Positions 6,168 to 6,273 of a stretch of 6,273 nt of DNA are shown piece by piece. This DNA comes from Candidatus Acidiferrales bacterium (GTDB lineage Bacteria > Acidobacteriota > Terriglobia > Acidiferrales > UBA7541): NCBI GenBank assembly GCA_030044295.1, contig JASHWB010000441.1, positions 1-6,273 on the forward strand, written 5' to 3'. Under the pieces are notes generated by a model. The model made no database searches. It saw only the letters and a list, made by a program, of their open reading frames with translations, and was not told where the DNA came from. Within the stretch, counting starts at the first letter, position 1. The number at the start of each line of letters is the position of its first letter. A program made the translations under genes and the position numbers.

Positions 6168-6273
6168 ATGGAACAGCAAATGGTGGCAAAAGTTTGCCCT
6201 GAAAGGACAATCGCTTCCCTTGTTTCTCCGGGATTTGCGGAGCAAATGGCTGTGTTTTCAGTCGTTTCCGTGA
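6168..6273 (+). CDS. Possible start of a further gene, cut by the window end
   Basis: From ATG 6168 a frame stays open to the window edge (35 complete codons, beginning MEQQMVAKVCPER). No domain is recognisable and there is no clear ribosome binding site. A competing + frame from about 6064 or 6085 overlaps the lipoprotein 3' end and stops with TGA exactly at 6271-6273; its translation is Trp/Lys/Leu-rich (KWWQKF, LPLFLRDLRSKWL) and also unrecognised. At most one is real. AGAGGA near 6134-6139 could be a ribosome site for a nearby start, such as ATG 6152, but that frame has only 16 codons. Confidence 0.2.
   Translation, partial: MEQQMVAKVCPERTIASLVSPGFAEQMAVFSVVSV

Noticed and set aside
5916..6245. 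109-residue minus-strand open frame over the lipoprotein 3' end
   Set aside because: Antisense shadow of the lipoprotein; Cys/Arg/Ser-rich translation with no motif.

Overview
The window is a compact, one-strand (+) gene group that reads as part of a cell-surface or extracellular polysaccharide biosynthesis region. No rRNA, tRNA, CRISPR array, insertion sequence or long repeat is visible. The DNA is moderately GC-rich by eye. The mix of divergent GT2 glycosyltransferases, a free-standing acyl carrier protein and a CxxCH-bearing lipoprotein with cyclase-like repeats would fit an Acidobacteriota (Terriglobia-like) genome. That assignment is inference from gene content only; no phylogenetic marker is present.

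Layout: bases 1-297 hold no gene I can support. Two GT2-type glycosyltransferases follow (about 298-1308 and 1314-2246), abutting or overlapping by 4 bases. Next is a protein of about 406 residues with two GNAT-like halves (2318-3538), then a NodB-type polysaccharide deacetylase (3576-4541) with a good sigma-54-type -24/-12 element just in front of it (3541-3557). After a 97-base gap come a free-standing acyl carrier protein (4639-4896, strong ribosome binding site) and, 17 bases later, a TTG-started lipoprotein (4914-6125) that combines a c-type heme motif with alpha/alpha-toroid (prenyltransferase/squalene-cyclase-like) repeats. The last ~150 bases are unresolved: one open frame runs off the window end and another stops exactly at it.

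How they may work together (inference): the glycosyltransferases build an oligosaccharide, probably on a lipid carrier at the inner membrane face. The deacetylase removes N- or O-acetyl groups. The GNAT-like protein and the carrier protein suggest an acyl or aminoacyl decoration step. The lipoprotein would act outside the cytoplasmic membrane. No polymerase, flippase, sugar-activating enzyme or carrier-protein ligase lies in the window, so it is a fragment of a larger locus.

The most unusual items are the heme-motif/alpha-toroid lipoprotein beside the carrier protein, and the possible sigma-54 promoter dividing the group into two transcription units.
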